DNA of 64,000 bases, from NCBI GenBank assembly GCA_000708835.1, contig DF237115.1, forward strand, positions 62,001 to 126,000, given 5' to 3'. The position numbers and the translations under genes were made by a program. Below the pieces are notes generated by a model. That model saw only the letters and a list, made by a program, of their open reading frames with translations, ran no database searches and had not been told where the DNA came from. This DNA comes from Klebsormidium nitens (taxonomy: Eukaryota > Streptophyta > Klebsormidiophyceae > Klebsormidiales > Klebsormidiaceae). This document shows, in pieces, positions 12,178-23,878 of the stretch; the first letter of the stretch is position 1, and each line of letters opens with the position of its first letter.

Positions 12178-15100
12178 ATGGCGGTCTCTAGGGCCCTCGT
12201 GTCCGTTCTTCTCCTGGCCAGTTGCGCCCTTGCCGCCGCCGCTCCCGCCTCAGTCATCTCTCAGAAGACCTATTTCCAGCTTATCAAGAGGGTGTTCTTT
12301 GGAAACACGACATCCGGCCCTTGCTCAGTGAACGGCTCCAACTACCTTGACATTGACCTTGGCCCTGGCAGCGGGGCATTTGTCATCGGTGAGCGCCGAT
12401 AACTTTTGAGATGGCAGGCAATATTGGGTGTGTCTACTCTCCATGAACAAGCAAAAGCTTTTTGTAAGATTCAGTCCTGTCTCTTGAGAAGCGTTTGGTC
12501 TCCATCCTCACTGTTACTTTTCAAAGGGAGGAACGTTCCAAGCATCGTTGTTGGTATTTCGAAGCTGGCCGGTCTCGAAGTGCAAGGGTCTTCTGAAAAT
12601 GTGTTAAAACGGTTTGGAAAACAGCGGGGTCGTTGGGCCTACTCTCAACATATGAGATAGCATTCTATTCAGAAGAATGAGAATTGCCACCGTATGAGGA
12701 CCAACCACATGTTTTGACCCTTCCTGGGGCCAGATATTAGCAGAACACTCGCTTGGCCGAGATAGGCTTGCTTTCGCAACAAATGCTCATCGCTCAGAGT
12801 ATCCCTGCTTAGTCCTCTTGTATCCACGTTCGAGTTGAGGAACTTGTGAACGACCACGGTTTAGTTTTCAACACCTGTCAAGGTGGCCAGCTAAAATCTT
12901 AGTATCCCTGTTGCAGGAGATAACCTGTGGACAATCACCGACCGCGGTGCCAACGTGGATTGCCAGGGTGGCAATGCCCCAGGAGGTGCGGCCGGGACCA
13001 CACTATCCAAAGCTTGCCAGGCCACAGGATGCCCCAAAGGGGGAACCAAAGTCTACCCCATCCCCGACTTCTCACCCACGATCCAGCGCAAGAAGCTGCC
13101 AGATGTAAGTTTGGGGTCCTATAAGGTCATCCAAAAGCCCTGGAGAAGAGAGGCCGAAGGGGTGGTCAGATCAATTAGCCGGCATTGTTTTTGTTGCAAT
13201 CAGCGACTACCGACCTTGAACTGATATTGGCTGGGGTTTTGGTCGTGTCTATAAACTTACCTTAGCTTCGTTTCCTGGATTCGAAATCCTTTAAGTGCCA
13301 ACCCCACGAGCAAAGATTGATGGTGCAAAGACAGAATCGAACCACGTTCATCCCATTGAAGGGATCTGATTCTGCTCGCTTACCTTCTTCACGTCTCTTT
13401 TCTTTGCCCCGGTCTTCCAGGGAACCCCATCATTCGACGACGACCTAAGCAGCAAACAGACTGACTTTTTGCTGCGAAAGAGGTTGAACACCGCTCCTCT
13501 TTCCCCTTCTCCTAGAAAGAAATGTAGAGGTCATAGGGTGAAGTCCTGCTTATTCCCTTCTTCCTTGTCCCCTTAGGTCTTCACCGGACCCCATCACTTA
13601 TCAAGGATCCAAACAACGAGAGACGTCAGACCAAGCTGGGCACTGAGGTCATTGCAACGCTCGTCTTCCCCGGACCCCTACAAACAACCGAAGAGATCCT
13701 CGATGATCTCCCGCTTATACCCCTCTCCCTTTTTCCTCCAGGTCTTCACCGGAACCCCGACTCCAGTCGAGACCATCATCATGAAGAAGGGCAACGGGCA
13801 GGGAATCTCGGGTCTACCCAACTTCCGCCAGGCCGACAATAGTTCGGGGAGCATCTACTCGAGCCTTCTCACGGGAGAAGACGGCTACGGCCCCGACTTT
13901 GCGCTGCTGGCCCCTAACCCCTTTGGGCAGGACACAGAGGGGATCGTTGTGGTGAGAATCGCAACCCACGCTTCTCTCCCTTCTCTGCGTCAAAATCTGT
14001 TAAAATCTCAGCTTTTCCGGCTTGTTTCCGCTGATAATCTGCCTGGGATTCTGATCTTGTTTATGTCGGCATCGAGTCCATAGTAAGATTCTTACCAATG
14101 GTCGGTCACAAGTGAAGGAATGATTCCTGTACGATGACAATGATTCTCCTTGTAAACCTTTTCTGCTGACTCCTACTCCTCTCTCGAGACCCTTCTTCAA
14201 TGTGTCCGCCTTTCCGAACCTTCTCTCCGGACTCTGGTTATAACTTTTGACGCAGATAGAAACGACCTATGGTGGAGAGAATTTTGAGACTGCTGCTAGC
14301 TGATGCGGTAAACGCTCCCCCGACCGATTGCTGCGTTTGAGAAGGCTGCTCTCACCAGTGCTCATCTTACTTTGCCAAACGTTGGCCAGCCCAAATTCCG
14401 CTGGTGCTGCCAGGAAGTGATCTCCTCACAAAGCACTCATCTCTTTGTTTCGCAGACGTCAGCCAATGCTGACGGCACCGGCGCAACCTTCTGGATTTCG
14501 GAAGAGTACGGCCCTAGCGTCTCCAAGGTCGGCTCTGATGGCACCGTGCTCGCGCGCCACGTGCCAGCGGGTGTCGTGTACGAAACCTTCGTCGCCCGGG
14601 CTAACCCGATTCTGGCGGTCGACCCAACCAACGGGTAAGTTTTGTTTTGGTTTCTGTGACCGGCTCTCAGGTGGTCTAGATTGGGTGGTTGCTAATGGTC
14701 TTGCTCACGGCTAGCAAAGGACGCTGCAAAGTGAATGAAACTTTCGTTGCCCGCGCTAAGTCGATTCTGGCGGTCGATCCCACCAACGGGTAAGTTCTGG
14801 TTCGGTTTCGCTAACCCGTTTAAGTCGGGTGGCTGGTGTCGTTCTTGCTGACGTCCTGTGGTGACCACAAGGTAGACCTCGTTAGATCGCACGCGACTTA
14901 TTTTGGCAAATATCCAGCTCGGTGAAGAGAAGCTGATCAAGAAAGTTACTTATGTTAGCATCGGGCTTTTTGGACTTGATTGCCGATCGTTGCGGAGTTG
15001 CTGAGAGTGGGTTACCTGCTCTTTCGCGAAGCTCCCTGCCATCGATGAACTGCTCTCTTAGACAAGCGATCGGAAAAGGAACCTTGCTTGAGCGACGTGT

Positions 15101-18100
15101 TACGTTCGTCTCAAGGAATTTTACGGACTCTCTTCGTACAGGTACCCAATCTATCCCACTTTCCCGTCTATCCTGGTCAAGCGCGAGCTGAACCGTGGGT
15201 TTGAGAACCTGGCCTACTTCGGAAAGTACTTGTACGCCATTCTGCAGGTCAGACACTTTATCGCGTTGCTCAGCTTGTACGGCTTTCGTGCTTCTTTGCA
15301 GTGGAGGAGCGAAAGCGCTCTCCTTTTCTCTCCTTCTGTCCCTTTGCAGCTTCGAGTTTTCACCTTATTCGTATCCAGATTTGCCCCGCTTCTGCAGCTA
15401 AAGATTCTGCGAAGGCTTTTTGACAATTTCCTGATTTGGGTCCTTGAGCTCAAAGCTGTGCGGTTCTGCTTCAGTACAGACGTGCTCTTTAAAAGAGAAG
15501 CTGCGAACTGAGAATCGGCTAGACACTCCCGTTCCATTTTAGGCTTCCGTTTTCCTTTCGTCTTCTTAAGCGCTCTCTTCGAATATCAAAAGCGCTTTTG
15601 AAGGCCATGAGCCTTTCTTTTACTATTCAAATTAACAGGGGATTTGAACTCAGTTCAAGTGAACGGTGGTCGTCACAGTATCTTAGATGCTGTACAGTCG
15701 TTGGATGCTGAGCCGTTTCTGATTTGTCCAGCTGGGCTCCCGGCCCCTAACTTTTAACATCCACATTCGGGCTATTGCACCTAGTGCTTTACCTTGATTC
15801 TTTCCACCCTTATGGAGCATCTTCTGAAAGCTGGATTGCACGCCTTCTTTTATAACCCATCCGCTTTTGCTGGCCGGGCTTAGCCTTCCGTATGCTGGTC
15901 AGTCCGTATTACTGTTAAATTTATTCTCTTTAGGAGTCTTTTTTCCTGACTTTACCCCCCGGGTTTACTTTTACTTTCACTTTTACTACTGCTCTTCAGC
16001 TTTTACTTGCGTAGAAGGGTCATTCGAAAAGACAAGTGGACACAGCTTTTTTAATCCTCTTTTCATACAGAGCCCCATGGCCAACCCCGGCGAGACCATC
16101 CAGGCGATCTCGAGAGTCATCCGCCTCTTCAAGCTGGAACTCAATGACGCCTTCCCAGGTAAGTGACACGTGTCACTCATGACGTCACCGTTGTGGACGT
16201 CATCGCCCTCTTCGCAATAAAAGTGTTTGTATATTGACCCTGCCCAGTAATGCTTTCGGTATGGTATCTGCGCAGCGATTTTCGAGTGCATCGTAAATTT
16301 GTGCCTAAAGAATCATCAGCTCCGGATGATAAGATGCACGTTCAGAGAGCTTGCTTTCCTGGACGCTTGGTAAATCTCACATACTCATGAAACTTTGGAC
16401 AGAACACTGTGTGTTGGGGTCCTGACTGTGACGCGCGAGGAGAGCTCAAGAAGTGAAGCTATCAGTAAGCTCCACCTGACATCAGAAACTCAACCTTGAA
16501 AACTACCTGCCGCGTACCCTAACTCCCAAATGCAACCCCACCCCTCCTAGTGCGAGGATACCTTGTTAGTCTCTTTGCTTACATTATCTTTCTTGAGTTA
16601 AGTCAGTGTAGAGACGGCCCAAACGAAAACGAAAAAGAAAGGAAAAGTTGAGATGTTGTGTGCTCTTTCCCGCAGGCGGTGCCCAGGTGGTGGGGGAATA
16701 CGTGTATTTCGCAGAGGACTTCTTGACGTTCCCCCAAGACCAGCCCAAGGCGGACCAGTCCAACATCAAGCTGGGGGACGCGGTCGCGATCGCGGAGGAC
16801 GTCATCCTCGTGGACGAACACGTCACCCTCCAGATCAAGCTCTTCAGGGTGAGCCGTTCGATAGACACGCGTCTCTGATCTAGATGTATGTGCTTGGTGG
16901 TCAGGGTAGTTGATGCAACGCTTGCGGATCGAATTTATTTATTCGAGTAAGTATCCATTGTGACGATTACGGGGACTCGTTCCGCATACTTTCTTGCGCA
17001 GGTGCTGAGCCGTAGTGCTCTCTTATCAGGAACTCCTGATACCAAAAGTGCACCTGTGGGGTAAACCGTAGGGCTCTTGATTCTTCAGGAATCTTCAGCC
17101 CGCCTAAAGAAATTTATCCGCTGACCATGTTTACAATTTTGTTTAGATTGAGCTGGCTGGTGACCAACTTCTTGGGATCCAAGTGGGACGACGTTTTGCA
17201 GTCCCCCACCCTCAAGGAACCGAGTCGTCAAACTCAGAAAGTCTTTACCCCCCATATTCAAAACCCTAGATTGTGTGTAAATAAACCCTTCGTGCAGATT
17301 GAGCTGGCTGGTGCGACCAACATTCTGGGCTCCAAGTGGGACGACGTTCTGCAGTCCCCCACCCCTCGAGCAGCTCAACGTGGCCGGTTCTGCTGGCAGC
17401 AGCGAGACCCTCGCATCCCAAGGTCGGTCCTCGCTCCTTCGTAGCGTTCGTCTTTGTTTGACACTGAGCACGTAGAAAACCCGTTGAGGCGTTCTGACCA
17501 ATTGCAGTTTCCTTGTCGATTATGGAAGCCCGGAACGAGTTGTTTGTGCGCCAGATTTTCTGACCAGTTCGTATTCTCGTTCCTTCCGCAACTTCCCGAG
17601 CTGCCTTTTGCCAAATCTCCACGAATCTGCTTCAGGGGTTGGGTACCCAGTTCGACATTATTTCGTCAAAACGGAGACAATTACAATCGTTTTATTGAAG
17701 GTCTCCGACACGTTGAAACTTTTGATTGACAAAGAAATGCCATTACGCCTGATCGTATGTCCGACTCGGCGACGTCATCGAAGACCGTAGCATCGTTCTG
17801 GGATTTTGTAAAAGGTGCGCACAAAAGATCTAAGTATTAGTAGAAAAGCATCGTTGACTCATAGACAAGAGTGGCGAATTTAATTACGGCAGCCGCTTCT
17901 TCGCCCACACATGGCCCCCGTCAAGAAGAGGAAGAGCTTCTGCAGACCGGCCCTTCTGTATTGCAAAACCGTAGAGAAGCTTGAGACCGGGCAAGCCGAA
18001 AGTAACGAGTAGACAATGAAGAAGGATGCGACCGACCGTGTGTTAGACTCGGGTTTTGCAGCCGTCACCAATCCTGTCTACTGTACCGACCAGGGACAAT

Positions 18101-20029
18101 ATAAACGTGGGAGAAGACTTGAAAGAAGGAAAGGAACAAACAACTTTGCGATCGGTAGTCCGACCCTGTTACAAACCACCCAGGGTCTTCGAGACTCTCT
18201 TTGTCAAGGACACTCTGCGTGAAGAGGGAAAAGATAGATTTGGGGCCAGTCAACAAGGGTACACACTTACCGGTTGATTCTTCCCCAGGCATCACCCCCG
18301 TGAAGAAGACCCTGGCCTTCGACTCCCTCACCGACCTCCCCGCGGGGGGGCCCCAGCTCCCGTCCAAGGTCGAGTCGCTTGCCATTTACGGGGATCCCTC
18401 CAGCACCGCCAACCCAGCGCGAATCATCCTCGACAATGATAACGATTTCGGCATCTCTGGTGCGACGACTTTCTTCACCGAAATCGCGGTCGATCCGACA
18501 GCGGTCTTTGGATTGGCTGCCACGCCACCTGCTCCCGCCCCGGCTAACTCGACCGCGACACCGACCCCGACTTCGACTTCGCTGAACTGCATCCAGAGCT
18601 TCCCGGCGGGGGGGACCTGTGACTACACCTCTGCTACCCCCAATCAGGTGACTTTTGTCCCCCTTTACAGTAACGGCATTCCAGAACGTGTCCTGGACTG
18701 CCGGAGACTTCCTGAGAGTCCTTCCTGCCTGCGTTGTGATTGCACGAAGCAGTTGATTCATAAACAGTGACCCGTGGCAACTCGATGCTTCGAGTGGCCG
18801 CATCCCTCCCTCCCAAATCGACCGCTGCGCTGCTTCCGCCATCCTGCCCAAATGCGCTCGCCTCATGATTTAGAACAGCACACGAGATCGCAACAAGACT
18901 ACCGATCTGATTCTGCGCGACTAAGCCTCATGGATTGCTTGCTCGTTGTTGTTCGGGTCTTCAAAAGTATTTTAGAATTGGTCACCGTTGCTGCGAAGTC
19001 ATTGAAAAGGCCTTCGACTCTTTCTCTGTCGCTTTTCTCCCCCTTCCCAGTGCTTCAACGGCAACGGTTCCTCCTACACCTGCTGCGCCGGCGCCTGCGG
19101 TGGGGCCGGCTCCCCCCCGGGCGCCGTGGCCTACTGCTCGGGGCAAGTCCCCGGGACTACCCCCGTCTGCGGCTCCACCCCCGCCCCGACCCCTGCCGGT
19201 ACCCCTGCCGGTACCCCCGCCGCTACCCCCGCCGGTACCCCTGCAGGTTCCCCCGCCGGTACCCCTGCCGGTACCCCCGCCAGTACCCCTGCCGCGATCA
19301 CCGGTGCCCCGGGCCCGACTGCCTTCCCGGTTGGCGGCACGTGCAACGCCGGCAGCAGCCTGCCGAACCAAGGTACGTGTAACGTGACTGAGGCTCGAAT
19401 CTGCCACGTGGCAGCTGGTTCAAATCGCTGAAGCTGGTCAACACCCCGGGCTCGAGCGGTCGTCTTTTTCCTTTTGATGCTCAAAAATGCTCTCGACCCA
19501 CGTGCCGCATCACGAGCCCCTGGAAAATGAGTCGATCGGGCTCTTGGTAGCAGCCTGCCTAACCAGGTGGGTTATCCGAGTCGTTGGTTGAGCACCCTTG
19601 TTGACCAATGGGTCAACAAAGAGAACGATTGGGCGATCTGTTCTTCAATTCCGTTCCGCCTGCTCTGCGGGAAGGAAGGAGTGCGCCTCCTTACCCCTTA
19701 CAGCTGCTAGTTGAAGTTGTCATTAATGACTGGTTGTGCCCCGAAGAATTGCCACTGGTGATGAGACGACCTTTTGGATGTTTAGCTCGTGAACAGCACC
19801 GGACGTCGTTTCCCCTCCAAACGTGCACTCGTCTCCTCCTATTCTAGAAGCTAGTTGTATCGTTGAAAATCTTCTAATATGATCCTTTTATTCCAAGCCT
19901 CTTAAACAAGTCTTTTAGTCTGAGTTTACCCTTTCTTTTCCTCAGTGCTTCAACGCTGACGGATCCAAGTACACTTGCTGCCCTGGCGCGTGCGGCACTC
20001 CCCCTGCTGCCCTGCCTTTCTGCGCTTAG
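12178..20029 (+). CDS. secreted phytase-like protein with Cys-rich tail, copy 2, apparently frame-disrupted
   Basis: Exons: 12178-12388, 12917-13104, 13742-13951, 14456-14634, 15142-15247, 16071-16158, 16676-16848, 17298-17422, 18289-18647, 19051-19372, 19946-20029 (stop TAG). About 680 residues if both breaks are ignored. The first exon gives a clear signal peptide (VSVLLLASCALAAAA), so the product should be secreted. The phytase-like domain covers about residues 70-510, followed by a Pro/Thr linker, TPAG repeats and two cysteine modules. Two defects: exon 17298-17422 is 125 nt where copy 1 has 124, with an extra C in the run near 17358-17366; and exon 19051 ends at a g|gtacgt donor one base out of phase with the terminal exon. 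These may mean incipient pseudogenisation, sequence errors or alternative splicing. Copy 2 lacks the intron that copy 1 has at 583-1232; the site falls after base 12985. Confidence 0.75.
13411..13741 (+). repeat. decayed upstream copies of the 13742 exon start
   Basis: The acceptor-exon junction ag|gtcttcaccgga of the exon at 13742 has relics at about 13411 (ggtcttccagggaacccc), 13577 (after ttag) and 13661. Each is followed by unrelated intron sequence. Divergence is higher than in copy 1's arrays, so these look older. Confidence 0.65.
14735..14789 (+). repeat. donor-side partial copy of exon 14456-14634
   Basis: The last ~55 nt of the exon, encoding ETFVARA(K)SILAVDPTNG and followed by the donor gtaagt, recur in the next intron. 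This copy lies downstream of the intact exon and has a donor but no acceptor, the mirror image of the acceptor-side copies elsewhere. Confidence 0.85.
17147..17297 (+). repeat. decayed upstream copy of the 17298 exon
   Basis: Begins after tttag at 17147 and matches the exon start (attgagctggctggtg), but lacks two bases just after that stretch, shifting the frame, and has no donor. Spacing to the intact exon is 151 bp, comparable with the arrays of copy 1. Confidence 0.8.
19551..19569 (+). repeat. donor-side copy of the 19051-19372 exon end
   Basis: The sequence agcagcctgcctaaccag followed by gtgggt repeats the end of the upstream cysteine-module exon (SLPNQ plus donor). It has the in-phase donor that the upstream copy at 19372 lacks. 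A splice path using it would need a suitable upstream donor/acceptor pair; I could not find one that keeps all cysteines. Confidence 0.6.
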
Positions 20030-20185
20030 AAGACCATGCGGGGCCGCAATTTTTGGAACGGACCGCGGGGGCATCCCTCTAGTAGGCATCATTGAGTTTC
20101 TTGCGCTAAAAAGGCCATTCGAGGCCGCGTTTTTGGGACGGACCGCGGGGGAGCTTCTTCCCGTAGGCATTATTGAATTGGCAAC
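20020..20185 (+). repeat. tandem duplication of stop-codon/3' flank of copy 2
   Basis: A unit beginning at the end of the coding sequence (ctgcgcttagaa..ccat, then gaggccgc-like, ggacggaccgcgggg, gtaggcatcattga) recurs at about 20098-20180 (cttgcgctaaaa..ccat, ggacggaccgcggggg, gtaggcattattga). Copy 1 has a single diverged unit in its 3' flank. Confidence 0.7.
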
Positions 20186-22257
20186 AACGGATCCATGCAT
20201 CGCGCGTTGTGGCACTCCGAGCACCACTGAACGAGAGCTTTCAGCGAAGGCATTTTCTTGAGTGGGATAACGAGTCCCAGAGCGTGTTGAGCATCACTGT
20301 CGAGAGTAATTAGTGAGGACACCAGTAGGGACAGCCGCGGTCGAGGGCTTTTTGGCGGGAGCCTTGTGTTGTCGTATTTATGTCAGCAGTGCCTAAATTG
20401 AGGGTTGAAACAAGAGCAGCCGAAACGGGTGTCGTTCTTTGAGTCAGTATCGTGAGAGCCCTGAGAAAGGGAGGCCGAGCGGTCCACGAGTTGTCGACTA
20501 CGCGGGCACGTTGATGATCAAGAGATTAAGAGTCAGGAAACGCTACGTCTCAGCTATAGAACATCTGATTGTCGACACAGAGTATGCAGTTTATCCAATG
20601 AGCTTCCAGTTGGACCGGACTAAATAAACGCCCCTCACTTTCCCTCCATCAATTGTTGACGATCAAATCCCATGCCTGATTAGATTGTCCAGCTGCAGGC
20701 ACGATCACTGATAGCTTAGAGGATCCCAGTTAGAATCACTCGCTGTCGTTATGGAGGTACAGGATCAAAAACTTCCAGAAGCTGCGTTGAAAGCCCACGT
20801 GCAATCTGGACTAGAGTGCACTAGAAACCGCACATGCATTCAAGTTGTGCTCTTCAATACCACCACATTAATGTATAGGCCTGCATTATTATCGTCCTTT
20901 GAGAATATGTGCATCATGCAACCAGCATGTATGTTAATGTTGTACCGATATATGTTTTTACAGTCTGGCAGTAATAGTTCAATACCGCTTTGAACACGTA
21001 CCGTGGCAACATATTCCCTAATCTCTGTACTTCTTCTCCACGTTTAGTGTACGCTTTAGTGTACGCTTTTCTTCTCTAGCTTTAATGTCCTTCCCTTCAC
21101 TAAGTCAGCTTCGCGTTTTTTTGTGTCACGGTACCCTCGAAGCTGGCAAGATTGGTTCTTTCGTCAGTGCGGCGAGACTTGGCATGACAGGTGACAGTCT
21201 GTTATGTGGGATCCTAGCTGCACTGGGGCCGTCAATATACAATTATATGTCAGGCGTCCGATCCGTGACACTGACTACAGCAGCGCGCTGAGCAGTGGGC
21301 ACAGCTGCTTAATCGTACTTTGGCGCTTGCATCGACGGACGCGTCGGAAAGTACAGCAAAGTACAATTATCAGCAATTTCCCTCACCGCGTATGAGCCGC
21401 ATGTCTTACGGGAATCCCATCCACTGTGGACACTTCAAGCAGCATTTCGATATGAGAGAGTTTGACACTTCGAGCTTGCTTGCTCCTTCATATTCGTGAT
21501 ATCGATCATGCAACCAGTCGATATTCTACTAATTACTGTTTATAGTTTGATCTACTTTACACATGATGCTCAGAGGTGTGACGAGCACACCCGGGCTGCC
21601 AATTCGGGATGGCTATCTTAGATTTGTGTTGGTCTTGACGGCCTAATGTATCTCAGGCTCAGCCTCTCATAGTATCAACGAGTAAACGAGCGTGATGACC
21701 TGACGGACTGACGCGTCACCCGGCAACGAAGCGAGCATCGTCCGTACCGCACCTTCAGTCAAACCTGGCAGTGCCGGTCCCTGTCGGAAACCCAGATTCC
21801 AAGTCAACTGTTAAGCCTGGCCCTGGTGACAGCGTGACAGGTGTCCCCTCCAGAGGGTCTTGGGAGTCGGAAGGCGTCACCGGCCGGTAATCGCGAGCCA
21901 AATGGGCCGAGGTGGACCGTGGCGTCCAAAAGCACGACCCCCGGGCCCCCGTTCGAAACCTCTGCGACGAGCTCAAAAGTCAACTCAGGTTCGCCGATAT
22001 CGGTACTGCAGTAAGTACCGTGGTGCGCTGGACTCCATTTAATGTCGACCGGCTCCTGCGAAACCGGCGTGGTGCCAGGTGGCACGCGCCTCATGGTTCT
22101 GACCAATCAGTAGCTCTAGTCTGCGCAGCTGCATTCTGTGATTGGAAGAGCCTGAGACACATGATTGAATACCCATGTCGAGACCAGACTGTCCCTCTGC
22201 ATCGCCGGTACTCCCCCCACTGTCAGACACATTGTGCTTGCTAGTGTCGCTAGCTGC

Positions 22258-22513
22258 TGGCAGTTTATGCACGCAGTCTGACTTGTAAGTTGCCGGCAAG
22301 TTGCCCGCGAGAACCGAAGCCAACATGATCTGTTGATCCCTCGACTAGCTCAGTTGCTGAAGCGAAGGGATGTCCAGTACAGGGTTTATGCCACACGCAG
22401 TCTCTGACATGCAGGTTGCCGGCAAGCTCCGGAGGCAAGCTGCCAGTGCGGAAAACGGACCGCCAATCTCTGTTGATCCCTCGACTAGCTCAATTGTGAA
22501 AGAGAAGGGATGT
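22258..22513 (+). repeat. tandem promoter-proximal duplication
   Basis: Two diverged units: one begins around 22258 and one around 22380. Each holds an acgcagtct block, gttgccggcaag, then a block reading gttgatccctcgactagctca and gaagggatgtc near 22333-22375 and 22476-22513. It lies within 110-365 bp of the ATG at 22622 and could duplicate regulatory sites. Confidence 0.75.
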
Positions 22514-22535
22514 CTCAGACAATACTCAGCCTGTC

Positions 22536-22543
22536 TATTTATA
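22536..22543 (+). promoter_or_regulatory. candidate TATA box of the two-pass membrane protein gene
   Basis: The motif tatttata lies 79 bp upstream of the ATG at 22622, a normal distance for a short 5' leader. Confidence 0.45.
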
Positions 22544-22621
22544 CTCGCCAACATTCCCGTCTTTCTTGGTTGAGCTGCTCCGCACGCTGAGAGCCCATCA
22601 AACTAGAACGTCACTTTAACA

Positions 22622-23878
22622 ATGGCATTCCCTTGGAACGTTGTTCCCGTGAAGCCCCAAAGGGTAGCCTGGGCTTACTTCACGCTCCTGTTTGTGGGCT
22701 TCCTTGTCTACAGCAGCTTCCTTTCCTACAAGGCTTACGCTCTCAGCCAAACGCCGGTCGTGGCCATTCGCTACGACCGCGTTTCCCCGCTGCAGCTTCC
22801 TTACGTCGCGATGTGCTTCAATGACCTGGACAACTCCCAGGTGGGATTCACAGTCACCTCCCCAAACCCAAAGCCAAACGTGAATCCTTCAAGTCCGGAC
22901 CAGAAATATGAGGACAGCCCGGTGCGGTGCATTGTTACTGGGGGGAGCCCGGTTGACCCGGCGCGCTTTGAGGCGCTCAACGGGACGCGGAAACTGCCGA
23001 GGCAAAGTCGCATCAAGCAGCAGCTAGACACCAGCACCTCGTGTCAGCCGCCGGGGGGCATTGGGCTCGAAAGGAGGAACCCAATAAACATCACCTATGC
23101 GGAGAAACCCTCCTGCGAGATTGAGACCTTTCAGTTCACAAACCGGGGGGGATCGTGCGCGGACTGCTTTGGCTTCCCGCTCTCCGACTACCAGATCGAG
23201 CCCAATGGGAGCGCGTCTATCTACCTCAAGCTCGTGGCGACCTGTGAGAAGGGCCCTAATGACAGAGACCCGTGCAGCTTTCCGGTTGGGGTGTACCTCA
23301 TCGAGCCGGAAGACGTTCCGCTGGCGCGGAGCAACCGCTTCGATGAGGTCATCAGCCGGACGACCAGCATTGCGGCCGCGCTGAAAACCAGCTACCGGGT
23401 CGTCCTCAAGAACCGGGTCACGTTCCAATACACAGCGCTCGGCAGTAGGCGCAGCTCCCAGTTTCGGGAGCCCGCCGTTCGGGAGATCGCGGTCGAAGAC
23501 GACAACGCGACTGTGACGTACACGGACCCTAAGATCCAATACGTGGCCCTGGAGATTCTCCCCGACGGCTATGGGGTTGAGATCATAGAGCAAGTTAACC
23601 CCTGGCTGGCGCTTCCTTCCAGCATTGGCGGCGCTTGGAATCTAGTCACCCTCGCTTTTGGCCTCCTTTTCGTGTCCGCAATTCCGCAGTCAGGGGCTCC
23701 CAGTCTCACCTGGGTCAACCGGGAGTGGTTCGCTCGGGAAGTGTGGGGCCCCGTAAAGGAAACGCTGCAACAGTGCGTGTCTTGCTGTAGCGGACTCCGC
23801 AGGCGGGTGGTCCGCCCGAAGAAGCATCAGCTGACACTTGTCGCAACTGGAGAGAAGCACGACGAACCCATCTTGTAA
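22622..23878 (+). CDS. two-pass membrane protein with large Cys-containing ectodomain (channel-like topology)
   Basis: A single uninterrupted ORF of 418 residues. A hydrophobic segment at about residues 15-38 (AYFTLLFVGFLVYSS) and another at about 334-353 (IGGAWNLVTLAFGLLFVSA) flank an approximately 295-residue hydrophilic loop with about eight cysteines and four N-glycosylation sequons (NGT, NIT, NGS, NAT). The tail is about 65 residues with a CVSCC cluster and basic residues, so it is probably cytosolic. Short cytosolic ends, two membrane spans, a glycosylated ectodomain and an IGG motif entering the second span recall DEG/ENaC-type or P2X-type trimeric channels, and LPYVAMCFND after the first span is placed like the FPAVTIC motif of DEG/ENaC. 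This resemblance is weak and is inference; no family is firmly recognised. Upstream ATG context (acaATGg) is good, and a TATA motif lies 79 bp away. Confidence 0.8.
   Translation: MAFPWNVVPVKPQRVAWAYFTLLFVGFLVYSSFLSYKAYALSQTPVVAIRYDRVSPLQLPYVAMCFNDLDNSQVGFTVTSPNPKPNVNPSSPDQKYEDSPVRCIVTGGSPVDPARFEALNGTRKLPRQSRIKQQLDTSTSCQPPGGIGLERRNPINITYAEKPSCEIETFQFTNRGGSCADCFGFPLSDYQIEPNGSASIYLKLVATCEKGPNDRDPCSFPVGVYLIEPEDVPLARSNRFDEVISRTTSIAAALKTSYRVVLKNRVTFQYTALGSRRSSQFREPAVREIAVEDDNATVTYTDPKIQYVALEILPDGYGVEIIEQVNPWLALPSSIGGAWNLVTLAFGLLFVSAIPQSGAPSLTWVNREWFAREVWGPVKETLQQCVSCCSGLRRRVVRPKKHQLTLVATGEKHDEPIL

Larger units (their letters stand above)
20030..22621. other. intergenic region upstream of the two-pass membrane protein gene
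   Basis: After the 3'-flank repeat of the phytase-like copy 2, no conserved coding sequence is visible. Short ORFs lack recognisable motifs. A promoter-proximal duplication and TATA element are listed separately. Confidence 0.6.
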
